64,000 bases of DNA, from NCBI RefSeq assembly GCF_023223645.1, contig NZ_JALKBY010000001.1, positions 203,655-267,654 on the forward strand, in the 5' to 3' direction. Of the stretch, positions 36,890 to 45,411 are shown piece by piece. Both the position numbers and the translations under genes were made by a program. Every line of letters starts with the position of its first letter. Position 1 is the first letter of the stretch. Below the pieces are notes generated by a model, which saw only the letters and a program-made list of their open reading frames with translations, did no database searches and was not told the origin of the DNA. Source of the DNA: Natroniella sulfidigena. GTDB taxonomy: Bacteria; Bacillota; Halanaerobiia; Halobacteroidales; Halobacteroidaceae.

Positions 36890-38110
36890 ATGACATGGAA
36901 ACAAAAACGGAAGTTGAGACTAGCAAGTGTGCTAGTAATTTTACTATTAGCAGCATATTTTTTGTATCCTTTAAGTGAAAGTATTAATTTAGGTTTAGAT
37001 TTACAAGGGGGTACGCAGGTTACTTTAGAAGCACAAGATACTGAAGATACTCAAGTAGATGATGATGCAATGAGACGGTCGATGAGTGTAATTCAAAATC
37101 GAGTAGATGAGATGGGATTAGCTGAGCCAATCGTTCAGCGTGAAGGTGAGCGTAGGATTCTTGTAGCTCTACCTGGAGTAGAAGATCCTAATCAGGCAAT
37201 TGAGACGATCGGTAGAACAGCCCAGCTTCAATTTAAAAATGAAGAGGGAGAAGTCTTAATGACTGGGGAGCATTTAAATGATGCTAGTGCAGGTCATGAA
37301 GCACAGTTTAATCAACCGATTATTTCTTTTCAATTGACGGGAGAAGGTGGACGTAGGTTTGCTGAAATTACGAGACAGAATATTGGACGTAGATTAGGAA
37401 TTTATCTTGATGATGAGCTGTTGACCAATCCAGTAATAAATGAAGAAATTCCTGGAGGAGAAGGTCAAATTACTGGCTTTGAATCTATTGAGGAAGCACA
37501 ACAGATTGCTTTGATGCTTAGAGCAGGAGCCTTACCGGTTCCAATTGAGATCATTGAAAATAGAACAGTAGGGCCAACTTTAGGAGCTACTGCAGTTAAT
37601 CAAAGTATTCAAGCAGCATTAATTGGACTATCCTTAATAATTCTGTTTATGATCTTTAGTTATAAGTTGCCTGGTTTAGTGGCAGCAATCAGCTTGGGGA
37701 TTTATAGTATTATTGTACTAGGTATTTTAGCTGGCTTGAATGCTACTTTAACCTTGCCTGGGATTGGTGGTTTATTATTATCTATTGGAATGGCAGTAGA
37801 TGCCAATGTAATTATCTTTGAAAGAATCAAGTATGAATATAGAGAGGGTAAAGGATTAAAGAGAGCGGTTAATACTGGGTTTAAACGGGCATTTAAGACG
37901 ATTTTAGACTCTAATGTCACTACTTTAATTACAGCAGCTATTTTAGCTTATTTTGGAACAGGTATTATTCGAGGGTTTGCTATTACTTTAAGTGTTGGAA
38001 TAATTGCCAGTATGTTTACAGCAATTATTGTGGCTAAACTGATTATGGATTTAGTTTTAGATACAAAATTAGTAGATAATGAGAAGATTTTTGCTCTGTC
38101 AAGGAGGTAA
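36890..38110 (+). CDS. secD: protein translocase subunit SecD
   Basis: A proton-driven membrane factor that pulls substrates through SecYEG. The 406-residue protein has the N-terminal helix, the SecD signature INLGLDLQGGTQV, periplasmic P1 domains and a C-terminal six-helix RND-type bundle with GIGGLLLSIGMAVDANVIIFERIK. The ATG has AAAGGAG. It is split from secF, with 5 nt between them. Confidence 0.96.
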   Translation: MTWKQKRKLRLASVLVILLLAAYFLYPLSESINLGLDLQGGTQVTLEAQDTEDTQVDDDAMRRSMSVIQNRVDEMGLAEPIVQREGERRILVALPGVEDPNQAIETIGRTAQLQFKNEEGEVLMTGEHLNDASAGHEAQFNQPIISFQLTGEGGRRFAEITRQNIGRRLGIYLDDELLTNPVINEEIPGGEGQITGFESIEEAQQIALMLRAGALPVPIEIIENRTVGPTLGATAVNQSIQAALIGLSLIILFMIFSYKLPGLVAAISLGIYSIIVLGILAGLNATLTLPGIGGLLLSIGMAVDANVIIFERIKYEYREGKGLKRAVNTGFKRAFKTILDSNVTTLITAAILAYFGTGIIRGFAITLSVGIIASMFTAIIVAKLIMDLVLDTKLVDNEKIFALSRR

Positions 38111-38115
38111 CTAAT

Positions 38116-38976
38116 GTGGATATTATAGGGAAAAGAAAGATCTGGATGGCGATGTCAACCATCTTAATTATAATTGGAATTGCTTCATTACTAACTCAAG
38201 GATTAAATTTAGGGATAGATTTTCTTGGTGGTACAATCATAGAATTTGAATTTGAAGATAGAGTAGAGGCTCATGAAATTAATGAGATTTTAGCTGAATT
38301 TGACTTAGAAGAAAGAAGTACTGTCCAGCAAGTTGAAGATAATGATGTTTTAATCAGAACGGATGAGTTAGAACAAGAAGAATTAGTCAATCTTCAAAAT
38401 AGAATTCAAGAAGAATTTCCAACTGCAACTTTATTAAGGACAGATGTTGTTGGCCCTACAATTGGTGAAGAATTAAGTAGGGGTGCCTTATTGTCTTTAC
38501 TAGTAGCAGCAGTTGCTATTGTGATTTATATTAGTATTCGTTTTGAATTTAAATTTGCTATGGCAGCTATTATAGCTTTGCTGCATGATGTTCTAATTGT
38601 AGTTGGGGCATTCTCAATCTTAGGGCGGCAAATTAACCAACCATTAATCGCTGCTTTATTAACAATAGTTGGATATTCAATCAATGATACGATCGTAATT
38701 TTTGATCGGATTCGAGAGAAATTGAACTTTGCTAGTAAGAAAGAGACCTTTGCAGAGTCAGCTAATCAAGCTGTTGTAGAGACTTTACCTCGTTCAATTA
38801 ATACATCTATAACAACTTTATTGCCGATTTTAGCAATCCTATTTTTAGGTGGTACAACTATTCAGAATTTCATGATTGCTTTATTAGTTGGAATGCTAGC
38901 AGGGACTTATTCATCAATCTTTGTAGCAAGTCCAGTCTTAGTAGAGTGGGATGAAAGAAGTAAAGCTAAAGCTTAA
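38116..38976 (+). CDS. secF: protein translocase subunit SecF
   Basis: The partner of SecD. The 286-residue protein has LNLGIDFLGGTIIEFEF at its start and the RND motif TIVGYSINDTIVIFDRIREK. GTG 38116 is in frame and 8 nt after AAGGAGG; the overlapping ATG at 38114 reads into a stop after four codons and is not the start. It is followed by a clear terminator. Confidence 0.96.
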   Translation: MDIIGKRKIWMAMSTILIIIGIASLLTQGLNLGIDFLGGTIIEFEFEDRVEAHEINEILAEFDLEERSTVQQVEDNDVLIRTDELEQEELVNLQNRIQEEFPTATLLRTDVVGPTIGEELSRGALLSLLVAAVAIVIYISIRFEFKFAMAAIIALLHDVLIVVGAFSILGRQINQPLIAALLTIVGYSINDTIVIFDRIREKLNFASKKETFAESANQAVVETLPRSINTSITTLLPILAILFLGGTTIQNFMIALLVGMLAGTYSSIFVASPVLVEWDERSKAKA

Positions 38977-38980
38977 ATAA

Positions 38981-39014
38981 AAACCTCAGTCTTAATTAGG
39001 ACTGGGGTTTTTCT
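38981..39014 (+). terminator. Rho-independent terminator of secDF
   Basis: AAACCTCAGTC and GACTGGGGTTT form an 11-bp stem with one wobble pair, and T residues follow. Confidence 0.85.
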
Positions 39015-39063
39015 GTTAATTTGTTATAAATTTGTTGAGTAATGGATAATATTTTTTTAGAAG

Positions 39064-39092
39064 TTGGCAAATTTTCAAGGGTATGATATAAT
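39064..39092 (+). promoter_or_regulatory. promoter of the phasin-like gene
   Basis: TTGGCA (39064-39069), 17 nt, TATAAT (39087-39092). Confidence 0.7.
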
Positions 39093-39121
39093 AAATTACA
39101 AATATTGGAGGTGTAGAGCCA

Positions 39122-39478
39122 ATGATAAAACTCTTTAAAGAGACAATGGTCACTGGGCTAGGTGCGTTATTATTTACAAAAGAAAAAGTAGAGGATATGG
39201 TTCAGGAGCTTATTGATGAAGGGGCTGTCAATCGTGAAGAGGCAGAGCAATTAGTCGATGAAATGATTAGTAAAGCTCAACAACAAAAAAAAGAGATGAG
39301 GGAGAAGATTTCGTTGGAAGTAGAAAGAAAATTAGCTAGGACTGGTTTTGCTAAGAAGGAAGAAGTAGAAGCACTAAGAAAGAAGATTGAGCATTTGGAG
39401 TTACATATTCAAGCATTGGAAGAAGAGATTAAGGCAACAAAATCTACTGAGAGTATAGAAGTAATAGATGATAATTAA
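39122..39478 (+). CDS. phasin-like coiled-coil protein
   Basis: A 118-residue protein resembling the phasin/PhaF-like small proteins found beside ubiB-type genes. A short N-terminal amphipathic part (KETMVTGLGALLFTKEKVEDMV) is followed by a Glu/Lys-rich coiled coil (about residues 45-108). No polyhydroxyalkanoate genes are in the window, so granule binding is not supported here. It has its own promoter and terminator. Confidence 0.65.
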   Translation: MIKLFKETMVTGLGALLFTKEKVEDMVQELIDEGAVNREEAEQLVDEMISKAQQQKKEMREKISLEVERKLARTGFAKKEEVEALRKKIEHLELHIQALEEEIKATKSTESIEVIDDN

Positions 39479-39489
39479 AATTCAACTGT

Positions 39490-39519
39490 AGGGTTAGAAG
39501 ATCAGTTCTAACCCTTTTT
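39490..39519 (+). terminator. Rho-independent terminator of the phasin-like gene
   Basis: AGGGTTAGAA-GATCAG-TTCTAACCCT, a perfect 10-bp stem with a T5 tract. Confidence 0.9.
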
Positions 39520-39556
39520 ATTGATTTGAATGATTATAAAGCGGGATGGTGGAGTT

Positions 39557-41227
39557 ATGTTCTTTCGAAGAATCAGCAAGCGTTATAAGCATATTAAGCG
39601 TTATAGGGAAATAGTAGAGGTATTGATTAAACATGGTTTTGGTTACTTAATAGAGGTAATGGATTTACATCAATTTGTTCCTTTACGCAAAAGAATTAAA
39701 AAGTTAAAATCATCTAGTTCTAGTCAAGATTCTAAAGCTATTAGAGTTAGGAAGGTATTAGAAGAGCTAGGGCCAACCTTTGTTAAATTAGGTCAATTGT
39801 TAAGTACTAGACCTGACCTGGTTCCGAAACGTTATATTGAGGAATTAGAGAAATTACAAGATCAAGTACCACCGATGGAGTTTGAAACGGTGCTAGAAGA
39901 GATAGAGCAGGAGTTAGGTACTACTTATCAAGACCATTTTAAAGAGATTTCCCCGCTCCCTTTAGCTAGTGCTTCAATTGGACAAGTTCATAAAGCAATT
40001 TTAAAGGATGGGCAGAAAGTAGTAATCAAGGTTCAAAGGACGAGTATTGAAGGTAGGATGGAAACAGATCTAGAGATTATGTCTGACTTGGCTGTAGTGC
40101 TAAAGAATAGAGTTTTTGCTGATGGAGTGATTGATCCAGTTGAAATAGTAGATAATTTCTCAAAGTATATCAAACAAGAATTAGATTATCGAATTGAAGC
40201 TAAAAATGCCATTAAATTTAATAATAACTTTAGTCAAGAGTCTGAAGTTAAAATCGCTAAAATATTTTGGGGTTTGACGACTAGAAGAATGTTGACCATG
40301 GAATTTATAGATGGAATTAAAATAAATAACCTGACTGAAGAATCAAAGAAAGGTTATTTGGCTAAACTAATTAGTAAATCCTTTCTAAAACAGATTTTAA
40401 TTGATGGCTTCTTTCATGCCGACCCTCACCCTGGGAATATTTTGATTACTTCTGATTATAAATTAGCGTTAATTGATTTTGGTTTGGTAGGTCAGATGAG
40501 TCAAGAAGATCGAGAGAAGGTTGCCAGTTTATTTATAGCTTTGATTAAAAAAGATATGGAACAAGCAATTGAAGAGTTATTAGAACTTGGAATGATAACT
40601 AGGGAAATAGATATTAAAGCTTTAAAACGTGATTTTTATAAATTAATAGATCGTTATTATGGTCTAGCAATAAAAGAGATTGAATTTGCTCCTGTTTTAA
40701 ATCAGATTTTAGAATTATCCTTTAAGTATAAGATAAAATTACCGATAGAGTTTATACTATTAGGCAAGTCTTTAATGACGGTTGAAAGGATTGTTACAGA
40801 GATAGATCCAGAATTTGATATTTTAGAAGTAGCTAGACCGTTTATTTATAAGATAATTAAAGAGCGATTACGACCTAAGCGTTTAGCACAGGATATATAC
40901 AGTCAAATTGAGGATTTAATAACTGTCTTATTCAAATTGCCAGAAGAGTTACATACTATATTTAAATTAGTTGAAAATGATAATTTGGAAATAACCTTAC
41001 GTCATATTGGAATTAAGAGATTGATATCTAAATTAGATATAATAACTAATAGATTATCTGTTTCAATGATTATTTCAGCTTTAGTGGTTGGTTCTTCTTT
41101 GATTATGTTATCTGATCGAGGAGCTACTTTATTGGGGTATCCAATCATAGGAATTTCAGGTTATTTAATAGCAGCTTTATTGGGGATTTGGTTAGTAGTT
41201 TCTATTATTCGCTCAGGTAGATATTAG
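39557..41227 (+). CDS. ubiB: ABC1/UbiB-family atypical kinase
   Basis: A 556-residue member of the ABC1/ADCK/UbiB protein-kinase-like family, tied to quinone or isoprenoid lipid handling in other bacteria. Motifs are KLGQLLSTRPDLVP, the Ala-rich nucleotide loop PLASASIGQVH, the catalytic HADPHPGNIL and ALIDFGLVGQM. Two C-terminal membrane helices (about the last 55 residues) anchor it. ATG 39557 has a GGTGGAG site; the ATG at 39530 lacks one. The substrate in an anaerobe is unknown. Confidence 0.88.
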   Translation: MFFRRISKRYKHIKRYREIVEVLIKHGFGYLIEVMDLHQFVPLRKRIKKLKSSSSSQDSKAIRVRKVLEELGPTFVKLGQLLSTRPDLVPKRYIEELEKLQDQVPPMEFETVLEEIEQELGTTYQDHFKEISPLPLASASIGQVHKAILKDGQKVVIKVQRTSIEGRMETDLEIMSDLAVVLKNRVFADGVIDPVEIVDNFSKYIKQELDYRIEAKNAIKFNNNFSQESEVKIAKIFWGLTTRRMLTMEFIDGIKINNLTEESKKGYLAKLISKSFLKQILIDGFFHADPHPGNILITSDYKLALIDFGLVGQMSQEDREKVASLFIALIKKDMEQAIEELLELGMITREIDIKALKRDFYKLIDRYYGLAIKEIEFAPVLNQILELSFKYKIKLPIEFILLGKSLMTVERIVTEIDPEFDILEVARPFIYKIIKERLRPKRLAQDIYSQIEDLITVLFKLPEELHTIFKLVENDNLEITLRHIGIKRLISKLDIITNRLSVSMIISALVVGSSLIMLSDRGATLLGYPIIGISGYLIAALLGIWLVVSIIRSGRY

Positions 41228-41318
41228 ATTAAATTGTAGTTCAGGCAGGAAATTTATTTTGGTTCTAGAATCTATATCAAGGCTATTTAATTTTTAATAG
41301 AGCTAATGGAGGGTTAAG

Positions 41319-44300
41319 ATGTTAAGCAAACGGGGAGCACAATGGAAATTAAAGGATGATGAACAGGAAAATATCAACGATTTGGTCAAGGAGTTAGGAT
41401 TAGATCCAGTAATAGCCAAAATATTAGCCAATAGAGGTTTAAAAGCTCCTCAGCAAGTAGAGGAGTTTTTAGATTTTAGTTTAGAAAGGTTAAATGATCC
41501 TTACTTATTACCAGATATGAAACAAGCGGTAGCTAGAATTAAAGCGGCTATAAAAGGTAATGAGCAGATAGTTATTTATGGTGATTATGATGTTGATGGG
41601 ATTACAGCAACTTCATTATTGGTGGATTATTTAAAAAAAATAGAAGCTAAAGTTGATTATTATATTCCTAATCGCTTAGAAGAGGGGTATGGTTTGAACG
41701 TATCTGCTCTAGAGTCATTAGCCCAGAAAGGTGCTAAGTTAATTATTACTGTTGATTGTGGAATCAAAGCCCACCGACAGATAAAGCATGCCAATCAATT
41801 AGGATTGGATATGATTATTACCGATCATCATCATGCTCCACAACAGCTTCCTGATGCTGTAGCAATTGTTAATCCTAAACGAGCTGATTCTTCCTATCCT
41901 TTTTCTGAATTAGCAGGAGTTGGAGTTGCTTTTAAATTGGCTGCTGCTTTGGAATTAGAAGTAAGAAATAAGGATTTAGAGTCATTATATCAAGAGTACT
42001 TAGATTTAGTAGCCTTAGGGACAGTAGCTGATATTGTTCCGCTAGTAAAAGAGAATAGAATTATGGTCAAGCATGGTTTGGTCAAAATTAAAAATACAGC
42101 TAAGTTAGGTTTAGCTGCTTTGGTTGAAGTTTCTCAATTGGCGGATAAAGAGATCAATACAGGAAGAGTAGGGTATAATTTGGCCCCTAAGATCAATGCT
42201 GCTGGTAGAATAGGTGATCCAGCTTTAGCAGTTGAGTTATTATTAGCTCAAGAAAAATTAGAAGCTAAAAGGTTAGCTAAAAAGTTAGAACAATTAAATA
42301 AGCAACGTCAAGAGATAAGTCGGCAGATGTTTGAGGAAGCTGAAGCGATTATTGAACAACTAGATTTGAAAAAAGAGTGGTTTCTTGTTCTTGCTTCTCC
42401 TAATTGGCATCCTGGAATTGCTGGAAATGTAGCCTCTGATATCTGTGAAAAGTATCATCGTCCTACCATTTTGATTTCTCAAGATAGTGCTGGAAAATGG
42501 CAGGGGTCAGGAAGAAGTATTAAAGGGTTTAATATTTATGATGCTTTATTAGCTAATGAACAACTGTTAGAACGATTTGGAGGGCATAAGCAAGCAGCTG
42601 GATTAACAATTACTGAAGAGAATATTAAGAAATTACGAGCTAATTTAAATGATTATATTAAGCAAAGCTTAGAAGCTAGTGATTTAAAACCTGTATCAAG
42701 AGTTGATGTTGAAGTAGGATTTGATCAGCTTGACTTTGCTTTGGTCAATAAATTAGAACAATTGGCTCCGTTTGGTTTGCGAAATCCTCGTCCTGTATTA
42801 ATGAGCAAAGATGTTACTGTCAAGAATTTTAGAGTGGTAGGTAAAGATGGTAAACATCTTAAATTGACTGTAAGTTCAGCAGGAGAGGTAATTGATGCGA
42901 TTGCTTTTAACCAAGCAGTCCTAGAAGCAGACTTACTGGAACAAAAGCAGGGGATTGAAGTGTTATTTAATGTAGAGATTAATCAATGGCAAGGAAATAG
43001 CTCATTACAGTTAAAGGTTAAAGATTTTAAGTTTCCTCAATCTGATTTTATAACTAATATGTTTATTAGAGGAAGAAGAAAAACAGATGCTGCTCAATTA
43101 GTTACACCAAAAAATTGTTATACGGAATTTGTTGAATTATTATCTAGCACTCCTTCTCAACAGTTGGAAAGTTTGGCCGTTGGGGATAGATTGTTATTAG
43201 TTTCTGAAGTAGATGATTTATCAATCAAGGTGTTGACTTTTGAGCAGAGGATAATTGGTTATTTGAGTGAAAAATTAAGTAGGCAGTTAATCCCTTCTCT
43301 TATCTTAGGCATTGAGTATGATGTTGTTATATCTCAAATAATAGATCATAATGATGGATTACAGTTAAAGGTTTTTATTCAACAGGCAACAGATAAGGAG
43401 CAAATAAGTGAGACTGAACTGGAAAGTGAGCAACAAATTTTAACTGAGTTTGATTCTCAGCAAATTTATGACAGTTTAATCAAACAGCAGAATACTTTGG
43501 CAGTTTGGCCTGCTGAAAAGATTAATTTGAATACGTTAGCAGAAGTTAGCGCTTTAGAAGTTATAAAACTTGCTCAAATTGTTGTTGTGGTGATTCCATT
43601 TGCTAGATTAACTAAGCAGCGTTATCGATTCTTTAAAGAAAAACTATCATCTTGGGGTATTAAAGTATTTAGAGGTTCTTCTTCGCTAACTTTAGAGGAG
43701 AAGGAGGAATTAAAATTCAGGTTGCATACGGGCCAACTTGATCTCTTATTAGTTACACCTGAATTTGTTAAATCTCATTTAGAAGCTTTAGATAAAATTA
43801 AAGACAAAGTTGGTCTGTTAGCACTAGATTATAATTATGAACTAGAATTATCTAGATCGCAATTTCAGCAATTCCATCAAGTAGCATTAAATTTAATTGA
43901 TTTATTTGCTGAATCATCAATTTTAGCATTGCTTGCTAAAGTTAATTCTGAGTTGAAGAAGAAAATAACTACTGAGTTGGAAATTGAAGAAACTGTAATT
44001 GCTGATGTTGAACCCAACAACTATTGTTTATTAGATAATAGGAATCATTTTAATAAAATAGGTTATATTAAACAGCTTATTGCTCAAGAAGAAAAGGTGA
44101 TGATCTATGTCAATACTCAACAACAAGCTATAGATTTAGCTATTAAGCTAAGGGCCAACAATCCAGATGTGACTGATAAGATTATTTATTATCATTCAGC
44201 TTTAACTACTACAGAAAAGAATCTAATTAAGGATAAATTTAAAACTGGAGAACTAGAGGCTGTTGTGGCTACTGAGCCACTTTGTTTGATTGAAGTTATT

Positions 44301-44825
44301 AGAGGGGTTAATCATATTATCTTTGTCCAACCACCTTTTAACCAATCTGAATTTAATGATTATATTGCTCAAGTTAAAAAGAATGAAGAAGAACTTACAG
44401 TTCATCTGTTGTATCAAGACCAGGATTTAGAGACTAATCAAATCTTGTTGGAGCGATTAAATCCTGGACGAGAGATATTGGTTCAATTATATATCTTGCT
44501 GGTTGAAGAGAGTAGTGAAGATGGAGTGTTGGTTATAGCTGAACAAGAGCTGGTCGATTTATTGGCCCTAAGAGTAGGAGAAAATGTTATCCCTAAGACT
44601 ATTGTAGCTGGATTAGATATATTTATGGAGTTGAAGTTAATAAATGTTTTAAAACGAGAGCAACATAACTTGAGGATTAAATTATATCCTCAACCTAAGG
44701 CTAAACTAGACTTAGCAAGTTCAATGCGTTATAATGAAGGTGTTAAGGAAAAAAAGAGATTTGACAAGTTTAAAGAGGCTTTTCTTAATAATCAAACAGA
44801 AAAATTAATAAGTTTGATTAATTGA
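41319..44825 (+). CDS. recJ: single-stranded-DNA exonuclease RecJ with helicase-like C-terminal extension
   Basis: A 5'-3' ssDNA exonuclease for recombination and repair. Residues 1-570 are a normal RecJ: DHH motifs (YGDYDVDGITA at 87-97, VDCG at 145-148, TDHHH at 168-172), DHHA1 (GGHKQAAG at 421-428) and an OB fold (about 460-570). At 1168 residues it is far longer than the common 550-800. After a middle region (575-700), residues about 720-1045 look like a RecQ/DEAD-type helicase: VVVVIPFARLTKQ, LLLVTPEFV, VMIYVNTQQQAIDLAIKL, YYHSALTTTEK, FKTGELEAVVAT. A Walker A GKT and a DExH box are absent. No frameshift is needed. It is followed by apt-relA, the usual order. Confidence 0.9.
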   Translation: MLSKRGAQWKLKDDEQENINDLVKELGLDPVIAKILANRGLKAPQQVEEFLDFSLERLNDPYLLPDMKQAVARIKAAIKGNEQIVIYGDYDVDGITATSLLVDYLKKIEAKVDYYIPNRLEEGYGLNVSALESLAQKGAKLIITVDCGIKAHRQIKHANQLGLDMIITDHHHAPQQLPDAVAIVNPKRADSSYPFSELAGVGVAFKLAAALELEVRNKDLESLYQEYLDLVALGTVADIVPLVKENRIMVKHGLVKIKNTAKLGLAALVEVSQLADKEINTGRVGYNLAPKINAAGRIGDPALAVELLLAQEKLEAKRLAKKLEQLNKQRQEISRQMFEEAEAIIEQLDLKKEWFLVLASPNWHPGIAGNVASDICEKYHRPTILISQDSAGKWQGSGRSIKGFNIYDALLANEQLLERFGGHKQAAGLTITEENIKKLRANLNDYIKQSLEASDLKPVSRVDVEVGFDQLDFALVNKLEQLAPFGLRNPRPVLMSKDVTVKNFRVVGKDGKHLKLTVSSAGEVIDAIAFNQAVLEADLLEQKQGIEVLFNVEINQWQGNSSLQLKVKDFKFPQSDFITNMFIRGRRKTDAAQLVTPKNCYTEFVELLSSTPSQQLESLAVGDRLLLVSEVDDLSIKVLTFEQRIIGYLSEKLSRQLIPSLILGIEYDVVISQIIDHNDGLQLKVFIQQATDKEQISETELESEQQILTEFDSQQIYDSLIKQQNTLAVWPAEKINLNTLAEVSALEVIKLAQIVVVVIPFARLTKQRYRFFKEKLSSWGIKVFRGSSSLTLEEKEELKFRLHTGQLDLLLVTPEFVKSHLEALDKIKDKVGLLALDYNYELELSRSQFQQFHQVALNLIDLFAESSILALLAKVNSELKKKITTELEIEETVIADVEPNNYCLLDNRNHFNKIGYIKQLIAQEEKVMIYVNTQQQAIDLAIKLRANNPDVTDKIIYYHSALTTTEKNLIKDKFKTGELEAVVATEPLCLIEVIRGVNHIIFVQPPFNQSEFNDYIAQVKKNEEELTVHLLYQDQDLETNQILLERLNPGREILVQLYILLVEESSEDGVLVIAEQELVDLLALRVGENVIPKTIVAGLDIFMELKLINVLKREQHNLRIKLYPQPKAKLDLASSMRYNEGVKEKKRFDKFKEAFLNNQTEKLISLIN

Positions 44826-44868
44826 GTCTAATATAAAAAGGATATTTCATTGAAAGGGGAGAAGAAAT

Positions 44869-45381
44869 TTGAATTTAACAGATAAAATTAGAACTATTCC
44901 AGATTTTCCAAAGGAAGGAGTCCAATTTAAGGATATTACTACTTTATTAAAGGATCCAGCAGCATATCAGGAGGCAATCAATCAATTAGCTGAGCGTTAT
45001 CAAGAGGATGAGATAGATTATGTGATAGGAATTGAAGCACGTGGTTTTTTAGTTGGAGCTCCTCTCGCTTTGGAGTTAGATAAAGGCTTTATTCCTGTTA
45101 GAAAGGAAGGCAAGTTGCCTGGAGATATTATTAAGATGGAGTATGATTTAGAGTATGGTAGTAATATTTTAGAGTTACATAAGGATGCTATTGAAACTGG
45201 AGATAAAATATTAGTTGTAGATGATTTATTAGCAACAGGAGGAACAGTCAAAGCTACATTAGAATTAGTAGAAGAGTTGGGTGGAGAGATTGTAGAAGTT
45301 GCTTTCTTAATGGAGTTGGCAGATTTAGATGGTAGAGCGAAGTTAGAGGATTATGAGGTCTTTTCACTAATTATAGATTAA
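44869..45381 (+). CDS. apt: adenine phosphoribosyltransferase
   Basis: Salvages adenine to AMP using PRPP. The 170-residue protein has the N-terminal IRTIPDFPKEGVQFKDIT, GIEARGFLVGAPLA and the PRPP loop ILVVDDLLATGGT. It uses a TTG start 44869 after AAAGGGGA. It lies between recJ and relA, as in Bacillus. Confidence 0.96.
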   Translation: MNLTDKIRTIPDFPKEGVQFKDITTLLKDPAAYQEAINQLAERYQEDEIDYVIGIEARGFLVGAPLALELDKGFIPVRKEGKLPGDIIKMEYDLEYGSNILELHKDAIETGDKILVVDDLLATGGTVKATLELVEELGGEIVEVAFLMELADLDGRAKLEDYEVFSLIID

Positions 45382-45411
45382 GTAATTTTAAAAATATGGG
45401 GGAGCATAAAG

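Noticed and set aside
41319..44825. recJ as two genes joined by a missed stop
   Set aside because: The frame is continuous over 1168 codons with uniform composition and no internal ribosome site and start at the junction that I could see.
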